Source: Palleronia sediminis
Lineage (GTDB): Bacteria; Pseudomonadota; Alphaproteobacteria; Rhodobacterales; Rhodobacteraceae
NCBI RefSeq assembly: GCF_004358695.1
Contig: NZ_SNAA01000014.1
Location: 37,386-101,385 of the forward strand
Length of the DNA: 64,000 bases
Reading direction: 5' to 3'
In this document: positions 1 through 8,831 of the stretch, piece after piece
How the letters are laid out: each line of letters opens with the position of its first letter
Position numbering within the stretch: the first letter of the stretch is position 1
Program-made: the position numbers and the translations under genes
Notes under the pieces: model-generated
Database searches by the model: none
What the model saw: the letters and a program-made list of their open reading frames with translations, nothing else
What the model was told of the DNA's origin: nothing

Positions 1-2015
1 TTTTCGAGCCTGAGCGAGTCCATCGCATGCAGCCCCACCAGCGCCAGCCCGTGATCCGCGCCCGCCTCGGCGATCGTCTCGAAGGCATGGGCCGCCATGT
101 CGGACGAGACATAGACCTCCCACCCCAGCTCGCCGACATAGGACAGCCGGTGCAGACGCGCGCGTCCCATCCCCAGATCGACCTCGCGCGCCATGCCGAA
201 GGGATGCGCCGCATCGCCCAGGTCGGCATCGGTGACGGCGCCGAGCAGGTCGCGCGCCCGCGGCCCCATGACGGCCATCACCGCCTCGCCCGCGGTCACG
301 TCGGTGATCGTCACGCGCCGCTCGCCGGCCAGCCTGCGCAGCCGCGTCTCGTCGCGCAGCCGCGTCGCCGCGGGCGTGACCATGAGAAACGCGGTTTCCG
401 ACAGGCGCGTGACCGTCACATCGGCCTCGATCCCGCCCGCGGCGTTCAGCATCTGGGTATAGACGATGCGGCCCGGCGCGACCTCGAGATCGGCACCGCA
501 GGCCAGCGCCATCAGGCCCGCCGCATCCGCCCCCTCGATCCTGAGCTTGCCGAAGGACGACATGTCGTAAAGCCCGACCCCCTCGCGCAGCGCCTTGTGT
601 TCGCGGGCCTGCGCCATGAACCAGCTGGTGCGGCCCCAGCCGTAGCGATAGGCGCGCGGCTCGTCGCCCAGGGCGAACCAGTTCGGCCGTTCCCACCCGG
701 CAAGCTCGCCCATCACCGCGCCGCGATCGAGCATCTCGCGATGCAGCGGCGAGCGTCTGACCCCGCGCGCGGTGGCCTTTTGCCGCGCGGGCCAGTGATC
801 GGCATAAAGCAGCCCCAGCGTCTCGGACGCGCGGGCGCGCAGGTAGCGGCGGTTGGACAGGAACGGCTCCATCCGCGCGATATCCACATCCATGAGGTCG
901 AACGGCATCTCGCCGCCCTCCATCCATTGCGACAGCGCCAGCCCCGCGCCGCCCGCGCTCTGGATACCGATGGAGTTGAACCCCGCCGCGACCCAGACAT
1001 TCGCCGTGCCCGGACAGGGCCCGAGGTGATAGGCGTCGTCGGGGGTAAAGCTCTCGGGCCCGTTGAAGAAGGTGTGGATGCCGGCATCGGCGAGGATCGG
1101 CAGCCGTTCGACCGCGCGTTCGAGGATCGGCTCGAAATGGTCGAAATCCTCGGGAAGCTGGTCGAACTCGAACCCCTCGGGGATCGGCCCCCACGGCTTG
1201 GCCACCGGCTCGAAGGCGCCGACCAGCATCTTGCCCGCATCCTCCTTGTAATAGGCGCATTCGTCGGGGACGCGCAGCACCGGCAGGCGGCCGAGCCCGT
1301 CGATGGCCTCGGTCACGATATAGAAATGCTCGCACGCCTGTAACGGCACGGCATGGCCCAGCATCTCGCCCAGATCGCGGCCCCACATGCCGGCGCAGTT
1401 GACGACGTGATCGCAGGCGATGGCGCCCTGCCCGGTCCCGTCCTCCCATTCGACATGGGTGATCCGCGCGCCGTCGCGGCGCACGCCGGTCACGCGCGTC
1501 CGCTCGGCCACCACGGCGCCGCGCATCCGCGCACCCCTGGCAAGGCTCAGCGCGATGTTGGACGGATCGCCCTGCCCGTCGCGCGGTAGCCAGACGCCCG
1601 AGCGGACCCCCTCCATCGCGAGATGGGGATAGCGCGCCGCGATCTCGGTGGGCGAGATCTCCTCGACCTCGACGCCGAAGGCGCGCGCCATGCCCGCCTG
1701 CCGCGCGATCTCTTCGGCGCGATCCTCGGTCAGCGCCACGGTGATCGAGCCGTTGCGGCGAAACCCGGTCGCCACCCCGGTCTCGGCCTCGAGCGTGCCG
1801 TAAAGCTCCTGGCTGTATTTCGCGAGCCGCGTCATGGCGGGCGTCGCGCGAAGCTGCGCGATCAGTCCCGCCGCGTGCCATGTCGTCCCCGAGGTCAGCC
1901 GCTTGCGTTCCAGAAGCACCGGGTTCCAGCCGAGTTTGGCAAGGTGGTAGGCGACCGAGCAGCCGACGACGCCGCCGCCGATGACGACGGTGCGGGCCGA
2001 GGTGGGAAGTGTCAT
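1..2015 (-). CDS. FAD-dependent dehydrogenase, dimethylglycine/sarcosine type (3' end off the left edge)
   Basis: This is a two-domain flavoprotein of the sarcosine/dimethylglycine dehydrogenase family, which oxidatively demethylates methylated glycines and passes the one-carbon unit to tetrahydrofolate. I read 671 codons without a stop from an ATG at 2015 to the edge. The N-terminus has a Rossmann dinucleotide motif (VVIGGGVVGCSVAYHLA), followed by TTWHAAG, the region where family members attach FAD to a histidine. The second half is GcvT-like (folate-binding) and still open at GLHAMDSLRLE, so about 130-150 residues should lie outside the window. AGGAG precedes the start and lies in the end of the upstream gene, 4 bp away. 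The exact substrate among N-methylglycines cannot be told from sequence alone. Confidence 0.9.
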   Translation of the reverse strand, partial: MTLPTSARTVVIGGGVVGCSVAYHLAKLGWNPVLLERKRLTSGTTWHAAGLIAQLRATPAMTRLAKYSQELYGTLEAETGVATGFRRNGSITVALTEDRAEEIARQAGMARAFGVEVEEISPTEIAARYPHLAMEGVRSGVWLPRDGQGDPSNIALSLARGARMRGAVVAERTRVTGVRRDGARITHVEWEDGTGQGAIACDHVVNCAGMWGRDLGEMLGHAVPLQACEHFYIVTEAIDGLGRLPVLRVPDECAYYKEDAGKMLVGAFEPVAKPWGPIPEGFEFDQLPEDFDHFEPILERAVERLPILADAGIHTFFNGPESFTPDDAYHLGPCPGTANVWVAAGFNSIGIQSAGGAGLALSQWMEGGEMPFDLMDVDIARMEPFLSNRRYLRARASETLGLLYADHWPARQKATARGVRRSPLHREMLDRGAVMGELAGWERPNWFALGDEPRAYRYGWGRTSWFMAQAREHKALREGVGLYDMSSFGKLRIEGADAAGLMALACGADLEVAPGRIVYTQMLNAAGGIEADVTVTRLSETAFLMVTPAATRLRDETRLRRLAGERRVTITDVTAGEAVMAVMGPRARDLLGAVTDADLGDAAHPFGMAREVDLGMGRARLHRLSYVGELGWEVYVSSDMAAHAFETIAEAGADHGLALVGLHAMDSLRLE

Positions 2016-2019
2016 CGCG

Positions 2020-4398
2020 TCAGCTCCTGATGCGGGTGAAATCGGCATCCCACGCGGCGCCCGGCAGGACGCGGGCCTGCGCGGGCCGGCCGAAGATGTC
2101 GATGGAAAGCGACGTTCCCGGCGCGGCGAGATCCACGGGCAGCATGGCCAGCGCCAGCGGCTTGCCCACGCGGTGCCCGAAGGCGGCGGTCGTCACCTCG
2201 CCCACGATGCTGTCGCCCGAGAGCACGTTCGACATGGGCAGCGGATCGAACGCGCCGTCATGTTCGAGCAGTGCGATGCGCCGCTCGGGCGTGCCGGGGT
2301 GGCGCATGAACCGCGCGAGGCCCAACTCTTCGAGCGTGTAGTCCGTGGACAGGTCGCCCTTCCACGACAGCCAGCCCTTTTCCATCCGCATCGAATCGAG
2401 CGCCATCATCCCGAAGGGGCGCGCCCCCGCCCCCGTCACCGCGTCCCACAGGGCCGGGATATCGGCGGGCCGGGCGTGGATCTCCCAGCCGAGATCGCCC
2501 GCGAAAGACACCCGCGCGAGCGTGCAGCCGATGCCCGCCACCTCGGCCCGCTGATGGCTGAGCCAGGGCGCGGACAGGTCGGCCGTCGTGCCGATCCCCG
2601 TCAATAGCGCCCGCGCCTCGGGTCCCGTGACAAGCAGGGTCGAGACCTCGTCGGTGCGGTCGACGAGCGTCAGCCCGTCACGCAGATCCCGCGTGAGCAC
2701 GTCGCGGTCGTGCCATTGGGCCGCGGCCGCGGTGATGAGCGTGAACGCATCCTCGTCATGGCGGAGCACCGACATTTCGGTCAGGCACCGCCCCCGCGCA
2801 TCCGCGAAATAGGCCAGCCCCATCCGCCCGGTCCGGGGCAGCCGCCCCGCGATCCGGCCCGCGAGCCAGTCGCCCGCGCCTGCGCCCGACAGCTCGAACC
2901 GGGTAAAGCCGCAGATGTCGATGACGCCCACACCGTCGCGGACCGCCGCCACCTCGTCGGCAACCGCACCCCACCACGGGCCGTGCCGGGCAAAGGTCTC
3001 GGTCGCGGCCTCGGTGGTGTCGTCGCCCGGCCTTGCATACCACAAGGCCCGCTCCCACCCGCCGAAGGCGCCCATCCGTCCGCCCGCCGCCTTGATGCGG
3101 TCATGCGCGGGCGATAGCCGCTTGTCGCGGCCCGCGGGCCAGGCATGGTGGGGGTGCTGCAAGGCGTATTCGTGGCGATAGACTTGAAGCCCCATCGCAT
3201 CGGCCGCCGCCTGGTCGACCCAGCCCGTAAAGCGGCGCGGGTCCATCGACCAGGCATCCCATTCGGGCGCGCCCTCGACGATCCAGTCGGTCAGCAGCTT
3301 GCCCGCCCCGCCGGCCTGCGCGATCCCGAAGGTAAAGACGCAGGCCTCGAAGGCATCGGGCACCCCCGGCATCGGCCCGATCAAGGGCAAGCCGTCGGGC
3401 GCATAGGGGATGGGGCCGTTGATGACCCGGCTGATCCCCGCCGTGCCCAGCAGCGGCACGCGCGCCATGGCATCCTCGATATAGGGTTCGAGCCGGTCGA
3501 GATCGTCCGGGAAAAGCTGGAACGAGAAATCCTCGGGCATCGGCGCGTCGGTCCAGAAGGGCTGTCCGCCGCGCTCGTAGGGGCCGAGGTTCAGGCCGGT
3601 CTTTTCCTGCCGGAGGTAGTACGACACGTCGGGGTCGCGCACGAGCGGCAGCTTGCGGCCGTTCTCGCGGGTCCATTCCGCGATCTCGGGGATCTCTTCG
3701 GTCAGCAGGTACTGGTGCTGCAAAACCGTCATCGGCACCGTGCGCCCGCCATGGGGCCTGAACCATTCGCCGATGCGCTGCGCGTAATAGCCGCCCGCGT
3801 TGACGACATAGCGGCAGCGGATATCGCCCTGCGCGGTATGCACGATCCATTCGCCGCCCTTGCGCGTCACGCCGGTCGCGGGCCGGAAACGGTGGATCGT
3901 AGCCCCGAGCGCGCGCGCGCCCGCGGCCAGCGCGCCGGTCAGCGAGGCGGGGTCGGCATCGCCGTCATGGGCGTCCCAGAACCCGCCGACCAGGTCGTGC
4001 GTCTCGAGGAACGGATAGGCCTCGCGCATGTCGGCGACCGTCATCATCTCGGTCGGCATCCCGAGCTTGCGCCCCCACGCGGCGACATGCTCGAACTCGC
4101 GCATCCGGTCGTCGGTATGGGCCAGGCGGATCGCGCCGGTGACGTTGTAGGTCAGCGGTGTGCCCGTCGCCGCCTCGAGCCCGCGGTAAAGCTCCATCGA
4201 ATAGCGCTGGAGCTTCGTCATCCCCAGCGAGGTCGAGAAGGTCGGGCAGTTGCCCGCCGCGTGCCAGGTCGAGCCCGCCGTGAGCTCGTTCTTTTCGAGC
4301 AGGGTGCAATCGGTCCAGCCCCGCTGGGCCAGATGGTAGAGGCAGGACACGCCGACGACGCCGCCCCCGATGATGACGACGCGGGCGGTTTCGGTCAT
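2020..4398 (-). CDS. FAD-dependent dehydrogenase, dimethylglycine/sarcosine type, complete paralogue
   Basis: A 792-aa paralogue of the downstream gene with the same order: N-terminal DAO-type FAD domain (VVIIGGGVVGVSCLYHLA, then STWHAAG), a substrate-domain end around PYAPDGLPLIGPMPG, and a C-terminal GcvT/folate-binding half containing FGMMALDSMRMEKGWLSW. The family converts dimethylglycine or sarcosine with FAD and tetrahydrofolate in the cytoplasm. The ATG at 4398 was chosen because it starts the Rossmann fold and overlaps the regulator stop in ATGA. Longer in-frame extensions upstream run through the regulator gene in another frame. Two tandem copies suggest two successive N-demethylations (for example dimethylglycine then sarcosine) or different substrates; this is inference. 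Confidence 0.92.
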   Translation of the reverse strand: MTETARVVIIGGGVVGVSCLYHLAQRGWTDCTLLEKNELTAGSTWHAAGNCPTFSTSLGMTKLQRYSMELYRGLEAATGTPLTYNVTGAIRLAHTDDRMREFEHVAAWGRKLGMPTEMMTVADMREAYPFLETHDLVGGFWDAHDGDADPASLTGALAAGARALGATIHRFRPATGVTRKGGEWIVHTAQGDIRCRYVVNAGGYYAQRIGEWFRPHGGRTVPMTVLQHQYLLTEEIPEIAEWTRENGRKLPLVRDPDVSYYLRQEKTGLNLGPYERGGQPFWTDAPMPEDFSFQLFPDDLDRLEPYIEDAMARVPLLGTAGISRVINGPIPYAPDGLPLIGPMPGVPDAFEACVFTFGIAQAGGAGKLLTDWIVEGAPEWDAWSMDPRRFTGWVDQAAADAMGLQVYRHEYALQHPHHAWPAGRDKRLSPAHDRIKAAGGRMGAFGGWERALWYARPGDDTTEAATETFARHGPWWGAVADEVAAVRDGVGVIDICGFTRFELSGAGAGDWLAGRIAGRLPRTGRMGLAYFADARGRCLTEMSVLRHDEDAFTLITAAAAQWHDRDVLTRDLRDGLTLVDRTDEVSTLLVTGPEARALLTGIGTTADLSAPWLSHQRAEVAGIGCTLARVSFAGDLGWEIHARPADIPALWDAVTGAGARPFGMMALDSMRMEKGWLSWKGDLSTDYTLEELGLARFMRHPGTPERRIALLEHDGAFDPLPMSNVLSGDSIVGEVTTAAFGHRVGKPLALAMLPVDLAAPGTSLSIDIFGRPAQARVLPGAAWDADFTRIRS

Positions 4399-4943
4399 GG
4401 CAGGCTTTCCTGTGTGTAGATGGCGGGGGAGATGATCCAGACGGCCACGGCCGGTTCGGAATGCTCGTTGGCCCAGCGGAACGGCTGTCCGCGCAGCCGC
4501 GCGGTATCGCCGGGGCGCAGGTCGTGGCGGTCCTCGCCCAGCCACACGCTCAGCCGCCCCGACAGCAGATGCGCGATCTCGGTCGTGTCGCGGATCACCA
4601 GGTCGTCGCGCCGCGCGCCGGGCTGAAACACCGAGTGGATCACCTCGAACCCGTCGGTGAGATCGGGCGACAACAGCTCTTCGTGCAGACCCGGCACGCG
4701 TTCGCCCAGCACGCGGCGGCGGCCCGCGCGCACCACCTCGCCCACCTCGCGGTCGGTCAGCAGCGTCAGCGGCGCGTCCAGCGTTTCGGCCATCCGCGCG
4801 AGTGTCTCGCCGTCGGGGGTCGAGAGATCGCGTTCGACCTGGCTCATCCAGCCGACCGACCGGTCGAGCCGGTCGGCCATCTGGGCAAGCGTCAGGCCGC
4901 GGGCGCGGCGCAGGGCGCGGAGGTCGGCACCGAGGGCGGACAT
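4395..4943 (-). CDS. XRE-family regulator with C-terminal cupin
   Basis: A 182-aa DNA-binding regulator. The N-terminus is an XRE helix-turn-helix (RARGLTLAQMADRLDRSVGW, then MSQVERDLSTP, residues about 12-45). The C-terminal half is a cupin sensor domain (HLLSGRLSVWLGEDRH, then LRPGDTARLRGQPFRWANE). This architecture is common for regulators placed next to amine, sarcosine or betaine catabolism genes. It is the first gene of the three-gene block and its stop overlaps the next start by 4 bp, so it probably controls the two dehydrogenases and itself. I chose the ATG at 4943. An upstream in-frame extension has arginine-rich composition unlike the family. Confidence 0.88.
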   Translation of the reverse strand: MSALGADLRALRRARGLTLAQMADRLDRSVGWMSQVERDLSTPDGETLARMAETLDAPLTLLTDREVGEVVRAGRRRVLGERVPGLHEELLSPDLTDGFEVIHSVFQPGARRDDLVIRDTTEIAHLLSGRLSVWLGEDRHDLRPGDTARLRGQPFRWANEHSEPAVAVWIISPAIYTQESLP

Positions 4944-5048
4944 GGCGATTCCCGTGAAATCCTGCGCCGATATTTCACGACCCCGCCCGGCGCGGCAATC
5001 CCTTTCGCGCGCCGCCCGCACCTGTTTTTCGACCGGCGCGCCGTGGGC

Positions 5049-5249
5049 TCAGCCTGCCGCGCGCACCTCGTAGCCCGCGCTCCGCACCGCTTCGGCCAAC
5101 GTCGCCGGCTCGGCCGGGCTGTCGATCTCGACGACATGCGTGGTCAGATCGCACCTCACCTGCGCGCCGGGATCGACCTTGCGGATCGCGGTTTCGATGG
5201 CGCCGGTGCAATGGGCGCAGCTCATGTCGGGAACGGTCAGGCGGGTCAT
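5049..5249 (-). CDS. copZ: Copper chaperone, heavy-metal-associated domain
   Basis: A 66-aa single HMA-domain protein with the metal motif DMSCAHCTG (MxCxxC) at residues 9-15, the normal length for CopZ-type Cu(I) chaperones that deliver copper to CopA. The start is fixed by a good ribosome site (AAGGAGAGACGC before ATG). It is divergent from copA across a 141-bp region carrying a CueR-type box facing each gene. The open frame continues far upstream without meaning; only this C-terminal piece is a gene. Confidence 0.93.
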   Translation of the reverse strand: MTRLTVPDMSCAHCTGAIETAIRKVDPGAQVRCDLTTHVVEIDSPAEPATLAEAVRSAGYEVRAAG

Positions 5250-5274
5250 GCGTCTCTCCTTCGGCATTTCGCGA

Positions 5275-5305
5275 CAGGTGGGGCCTTCCACCGCGGGAAG
5301 GTCAA
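5275..5305 (-). promoter_or_regulatory. CueR-type promoter of copZ
   Basis: Read on the minus strand: TTGACC, a 19-bp spacer, then CACCTG. The dyad ACCTTCCCGCGGTGGAAGG fills the spacer. MerR-family activators need this over-long 19-bp spacer, and ACCTTCC-N7-GGAAGG matches the known CueR operator pattern. The -10 is weak, as expected for an activated promoter. Confidence 0.82.
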
Positions 5306-5332
5306 GACGCCGGAAAACGGCGCGCACCCCCA

Positions 5333-5363
5333 TTGACCTTCCAGCCGGTGGAACCCCTATCTG
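5333..5363 (+). promoter_or_regulatory. CueR-type promoter of copA-cueR
   Basis: TTGACC (5333-5338), a 19-bp spacer and TATCTG (5358-5363), with the dyad ACCTTCCAGCCGGTGGAAC between. This is the classic CueR operator/promoter geometry. It lies 27 bp before the copA start and about 30 bp from the mirror-image box for copZ. Confidence 0.87.
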
Positions 5364-5390
5364 GGGCGCGACAGCATTCAGGAGACCCCC

Positions 5391-7898
5391 ATGCCCGCTT
5401 CGCAGACGCTCAGGCTTTCGGTGCAGAACATGTCCTGCGGCTCTTGCGTGGGCCGTGTCGAAAGGGTGCTGGCGGGCCGTCCCGGCGTCGACGGGGTCGC
5501 CGTCAACCTCGCCAGCGAGACGGTGCAGATGCAGGTCGACTCGGCCGACCGCCTGTCCGAGGTGCTCGCCGCGCTGTCGCAAGCCGGTTATCCCGCCCGC
5601 ACCCGGACCGTCCGGCTCGACGTGGCGTCGATGTCCTGCGCCTCCTGCGTGGGGCGGGTGGACAGGGCGCTTGCTGCGCTGCCGGGCGTGATCGAGGTCG
5701 GCGTCAACCTCGCCTCGGAAACCGCGACCGTCACCTATGCAGAGGGCGCGGTCGATATCGCCGATTTGCTGCGCGCGGCCCAGGCGGCGGGCTATCCCGC
5801 CACCCCGGCGCAGGATACCGCGCCCGAGGATCGCGGCGCGCGCAAGGATGACGAGGCGCGGGCTCTGGCGCGCCGGACCGCGCTGGCCGCGGCGCTGGCG
5901 CTGCCGGTCTTCGTGCTCGAGATGGGCGCCCATGTCGTGCCCGGAATGCACGGGCTGATCGGACGCACAATCGGGCACGAGGCGAGCTGGCTCATCCAGT
6001 TCGTGCTGACCACCGCCGTTCTCGCAGGGCCCGGACGCGGGTTCTACACCAAGGGCTTTCCGGCATTGCTGCGCGGCGCGCCCGACATGAACAGCCTCGT
6101 CGCCGTCGGCACCTCGGCCGCCTACCTGTTCTCGGTGGTGGCGCTTTTCGCGCCCTCGGTCCTGCCCGAGGGCAGCCGCGCCGTCTATTTCGAGGCGGCG
6201 GCGGTGATCGTGGTGCTGATCCTGCTGGGCCGGTGGATGGAGGCGCGCGCCAAGGGCCGCACCGGCGCCGCGATCCAGAAACTGCTTGGGCTTCAGGCGC
6301 GCACCGCGCGGGTTCTGGTCGAGGGCGAGCCGCAGGACGTGGCCATCGAGCGTATCCGCACCGGCGATATCCTGATCGTGCGCCCCGGCGAACGCATCGC
6401 CGTGGACGGCGAGGTGATCGAGGGCAGCGCCCGCGTCGACGAAAGCATGATCACGGGCGAGCCTGTGCCGGTGGCCAAGACCGCGGGCGACCCGGTCACG
6501 GGCGGCACGGTCAATGGCAGCGGCGCGTTCCGGTTCCGCGCGACCCGCGTCGGCGCCGACACGACGCTCGCCCAGATCATCCGCATGGTCGAAGAGGCGC
6601 AGGGCGCCAAGCTGCCGATCCAGGGCATGGTGGACCGCATCACGCTGTGGTTCGTGCCGGCCGTCATGGCGCTGGCCGCGCTCACGGTGCTGGTCTGGCT
6701 GATCGTCGGCCCTGCGCCCGCGCTGTCCCATGCGCTTGTCGCGGGGGTGTCGGTGCTCATCATCGCGTGCCCCTGCGCGATGGGGCTTGCCACGCCGACC
6801 TCGATCATGGTCGGCACGGGGCGCGCGGCCGGGATGGGCGTGCTGTTTCGCAAGGGCGACGCGCTGCAACAGCTCAGCGGCGTGAGCATCGTGGCGATGG
6901 ACAAGACCGGCACCGTCACCGAAGGCCGCCCCGAACTGACCGACATGGTGCTGGCCGAGGGGTTCGACCGCGCCGAGGTGCTGGCGCTGGTGGCCGCGGT
7001 CGAGGAACAGTCCGAGCACCCCATCGCCGACGCCATCACCCGCGCGGCCCGCGCCGAGAACGCCCCCCGCCACGCGGTCGAGAGCTTTGCCTCGATCACC
7101 GGCCACGGTGTGCGCGCACGCATTGCCGGCCGCGACGTCCTGGTGGGCGCCGACCGGCTGATGACGCGCGAGGGGCTCGCGATCGGCGCCCTGGCCGAGG
7201 CCGAGACGCGCCTGGCCGCGCGCGGCCGCACCGCGCTCTTCGCCGCCATCGACGGGCGCGTGGCCGCCGTCATCGCCGTGGCCGACCCGGTAAAGCCGTC
7301 CTCGGCCGCCGCGATCCGGGCGCTGCACAATCTGGGGCTCGAGGTCGCCATGATCACCGGAGACAAGCGCGAGACGGCCGAGGCCATCGCCCGCGAGACC
7401 GGCATCGACCGCGTGATCGCGGGCGTCCTGCCCGACGGCAAGGTCGCGGCGCTGGACGATCTGCGCGGATCGTCGGGGCGGATCGCCTTTGTCGGGGACG
7501 GCATCAACGACGCCCCGGCGCTGGCGCATGCCGATGTCGGCATCGCCATCGGCACGGGCACCGACGTGGCCATCGAGTCTGCCGATGTCGTTCTGATGTC
7601 GGGCGACCTGCGCGGCGTGGTGAACGCCTATCGCGTCTCGAACCGGACGATGCGCAACATCCGCCAGAACCTGTTCTGGGCCTTCGGCTATAACGTCGCG
7701 CTGATCCCGGTGGCGGCCGGCGTGCTCTATCCCGCCTTCGGCGTGCTGCTCTCGCCGATGCTGGCCGCGGGCGCGATGGCACTGTCCTCGGTCTTCGTGC
7801 TGTCGAACGCGCTGCGCCTGCGCCGCATCGCGCCCGCCATGGACGAGGCCCGCGCGCCGCGCGGATCCGCGCGGCTCTCCCCCACCCCGGCCGAATAG
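5391..7898 (+). CDS. copA: Copper-exporting P1B-type ATPase
   Basis: An 835-aa Cu(I)-translocating ATPase of the inner membrane. Two N-terminal HMA domains carry MSCGSC (residues about 14-19) and MSCASC (about 81-86). Core motifs follow in order: ITGEPVPV (actuator), ACPCAMG (transmembrane metal site, about residue 460), DKTGTVTEG (phosphorylated Asp about 504), SEHPIADAI (P1B HP motif) and [10 protein letters not shown] (hinge). A GGAG ribosome site precedes the ATG. cueR follows after 12 bp, so sensor and exporter are co-transcribed from the CueR-type promoter. CPC specificity is for monovalent copper or silver. Confidence 0.97.
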   Translation: MPASQTLRLSVQNMSCGSCVGRVERVLAGRPGVDGVAVNLASETVQMQVDSADRLSEVLAALSQAGYPARTRTVRLDVASMSCASCVGRVDRALAALPGVIEVGVNLASETATVTYAEGAVDIADLLRAAQAAGYPATPAQDTAPEDRGARKDDEARALARRTALAAALALPVFVLEMGAHVVPGMHGLIGRTIGHEASWLIQFVLTTAVLAGPGRGFYTKGFPALLRGAPDMNSLVAVGTSAAYLFSVVALFAPSVLPEGSRAVYFEAAAVIVVLILLGRWMEARAKGRTGAAIQKLLGLQARTARVLVEGEPQDVAIERIRTGDILIVRPGERIAVDGEVIEGSARVDESMITGEPVPVAKTAGDPVTGGTVNGSGAFRFRATRVGADTTLAQIIRMVEEAQGAKLPIQGMVDRITLWFVPAVMALAALTVLVWLIVGPAPALSHALVAGVSVLIIACPCAMGLATPTSIMVGTGRAAGMGVLFRKGDALQQLSGVSIVAMDKTGTVTEGRPELTDMVLAEGFDRAEVLALVAAVEEQSEHPIADAITRAARAENAPRHAVESFASITGHGVRARIAGRDVLVGADRLMTREGLAIGALAEAETRLAARGRTALFAAIDGRVAAVIAVADPVKPSSAAAIRALHNLGLEVAMITGDKRETAEAIARETGIDRVIAGVLPDGKVAALDDLRGSSGRIAFVGDGINDAPALAHADVGIAIGTGTDVAIESADVVLMSGDLRGVVNAYRVSNRTMRNIRQNLFWAFGYNVALIPVAAGVLYPAFGVLLSPMLAAGAMALSSVFVLSNALRLRRIAPAMDEARAPRGSARLSPTPAE

Positions 7899-7910
7899 AA
7901 AGGACGCGCG

Positions 7911-8309
7911 ATGAATATCGGCGACGTTGCTGAACGGTCCGGCCTGCCGGCCAAGACGATCCGCTATTACGAGGAAATCGGGCTGATCGCGCCGCGCCGC
8001 GCCGCGAACGGCTATCGCAGCTTTGCCGAGGCGGATGTGCACAAGCTGGCATTCCTGGGGCGGGCGCGGGCGCTCGGCTTCGGCATCGACGACTGCCGGA
8101 GCCTGCTGCAGCTTTATGGCGACGACGGCCGCACGAGCGCCGAGGTCAAGCATATCGCCGAGGACCATCTCGAGCGGATCGACGCCAAGATCGCCGAGCT
8201 GACCGAGATGCGCGCGACATTGGCGCGGCTCGTTCATGCCTGCGCCGGGGATCACCGCCCCGATTGCCCCATCCTCGCCGATCTCGCCCGCGCCGAAGGC
8301 CGGGGCTGA
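7911..8309 (+). CDS. cueR: MerR-family copper-responsive activator
   Basis: A 132-aa MerR regulator: winged helix at the N-terminus (MNIGDVAERSGLPAKTIRYY), dimerisation coiled coil, and a C-terminal metal loop CAGDHRPDC with Cys111 and Cys119. The C-x7-C spacing is that of CueR, which binds one Cu(I) or Ag(I). It should act on the two dyads between copZ and copA. A ribosome site (GAAAGGA) sits in the short gap after copA. Confidence 0.95.
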   Translation: MNIGDVAERSGLPAKTIRYYEEIGLIAPRRAANGYRSFAEADVHKLAFLGRARALGFGIDDCRSLLQLYGDDGRTSAEVKHIAEDHLERIDAKIAELTEMRATLARLVHACAGDHRPDCPILADLARAEGRG

Positions 8310-8350
8310 CAGCGCCGCGCAAGAGGCCCCGAACGCGGCGCGGGGGCCGG

Positions 8351-8383
8351 GGCGTCGCGCCGGGGTATTTGGGAAAGAGAAGA
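8351..8383 (+). repeat. Degenerate copy of the intergenic GAGTATTT repeat
   Basis: GCGTCGCGCC then GGGGTATTTGGGAAAGAGAAG, 42 bp after the cueR stop on the same strand. It resembles the better copies at 16297, 43299 and 61029. It is the most diverged of the four, so the call is tentative. Nothing else is evident in the 177-bp gap before the nuo-like operon. Confidence 0.45.
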
Positions 8384-8486
8384 CGGACCCGCCGCGCCCG
8401 ATCCGGCGCGCGACGAAACCCGCGCCGGCGGAGGCGCGTTCCGACCCCGTGACGCGATACGGGACCGAGGCGAGAGGGGACGGACC

Positions 8487-8831
8487 ATGACCGAGATCGC
8501 GATGCCGCTCGTGCTGGTGCTGCTGGCCGTGGCGTTTGCCTGGGGCCTCCAGCGGCTCGGCCCCGAGGCGGGCGCGACATGGCCCCACCGCGCGCCCTTT
8601 CTCGGCGGCGGCGTGCCGCAGACCCATGCATGGCAACGCTGGCATGCGCGCTATTACCCGATGACGCTGCTCTTCATCGCCTTCGAAATGGAGATGATGT
8701 TCATGTATCCTTGGGCGGTCGTCTATATCGAGACCGGAACCAAGGCGCTGGCCGAGATGGGCATGTTCCTCGGCATCCTGTCGGTCGGCATCCTCTATGG
8801 CTGGCGCGAGGGGGTGTTCCGGTGGCAATGA
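8487..8831 (+). CDS. NuoA-like (ND3) subunit of a complex-I-like membrane arm
   Basis: A 114-aa membrane protein of the NADH-quinone oxidoreductase subunit A family. The diagnostic stretch is FIAFEMEMMFMYPWAVVY, equivalent to the conserved FDxExxFLFPWA loop and helix of NuoA. It has an N-terminal helix, a loop with Trp/His residues and two further helices, the family pattern. It is the first gene of an eight-gene block and its stop overlaps the next start (ATGA). A GAGGGGACGG ribosome site precedes it. The usual partners nuoB, C and D are not where they would be expected. Confidence 0.85.
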   Translation: MTEIAMPLVLVLLAVAFAWGLQRLGPEAGATWPHRAPFLGGGVPQTHAWQRWHARYYPMTLLFIAFEMEMMFMYPWAVVYIETGTKALAEMGMFLGILSVGILYGWREGVFRWQ

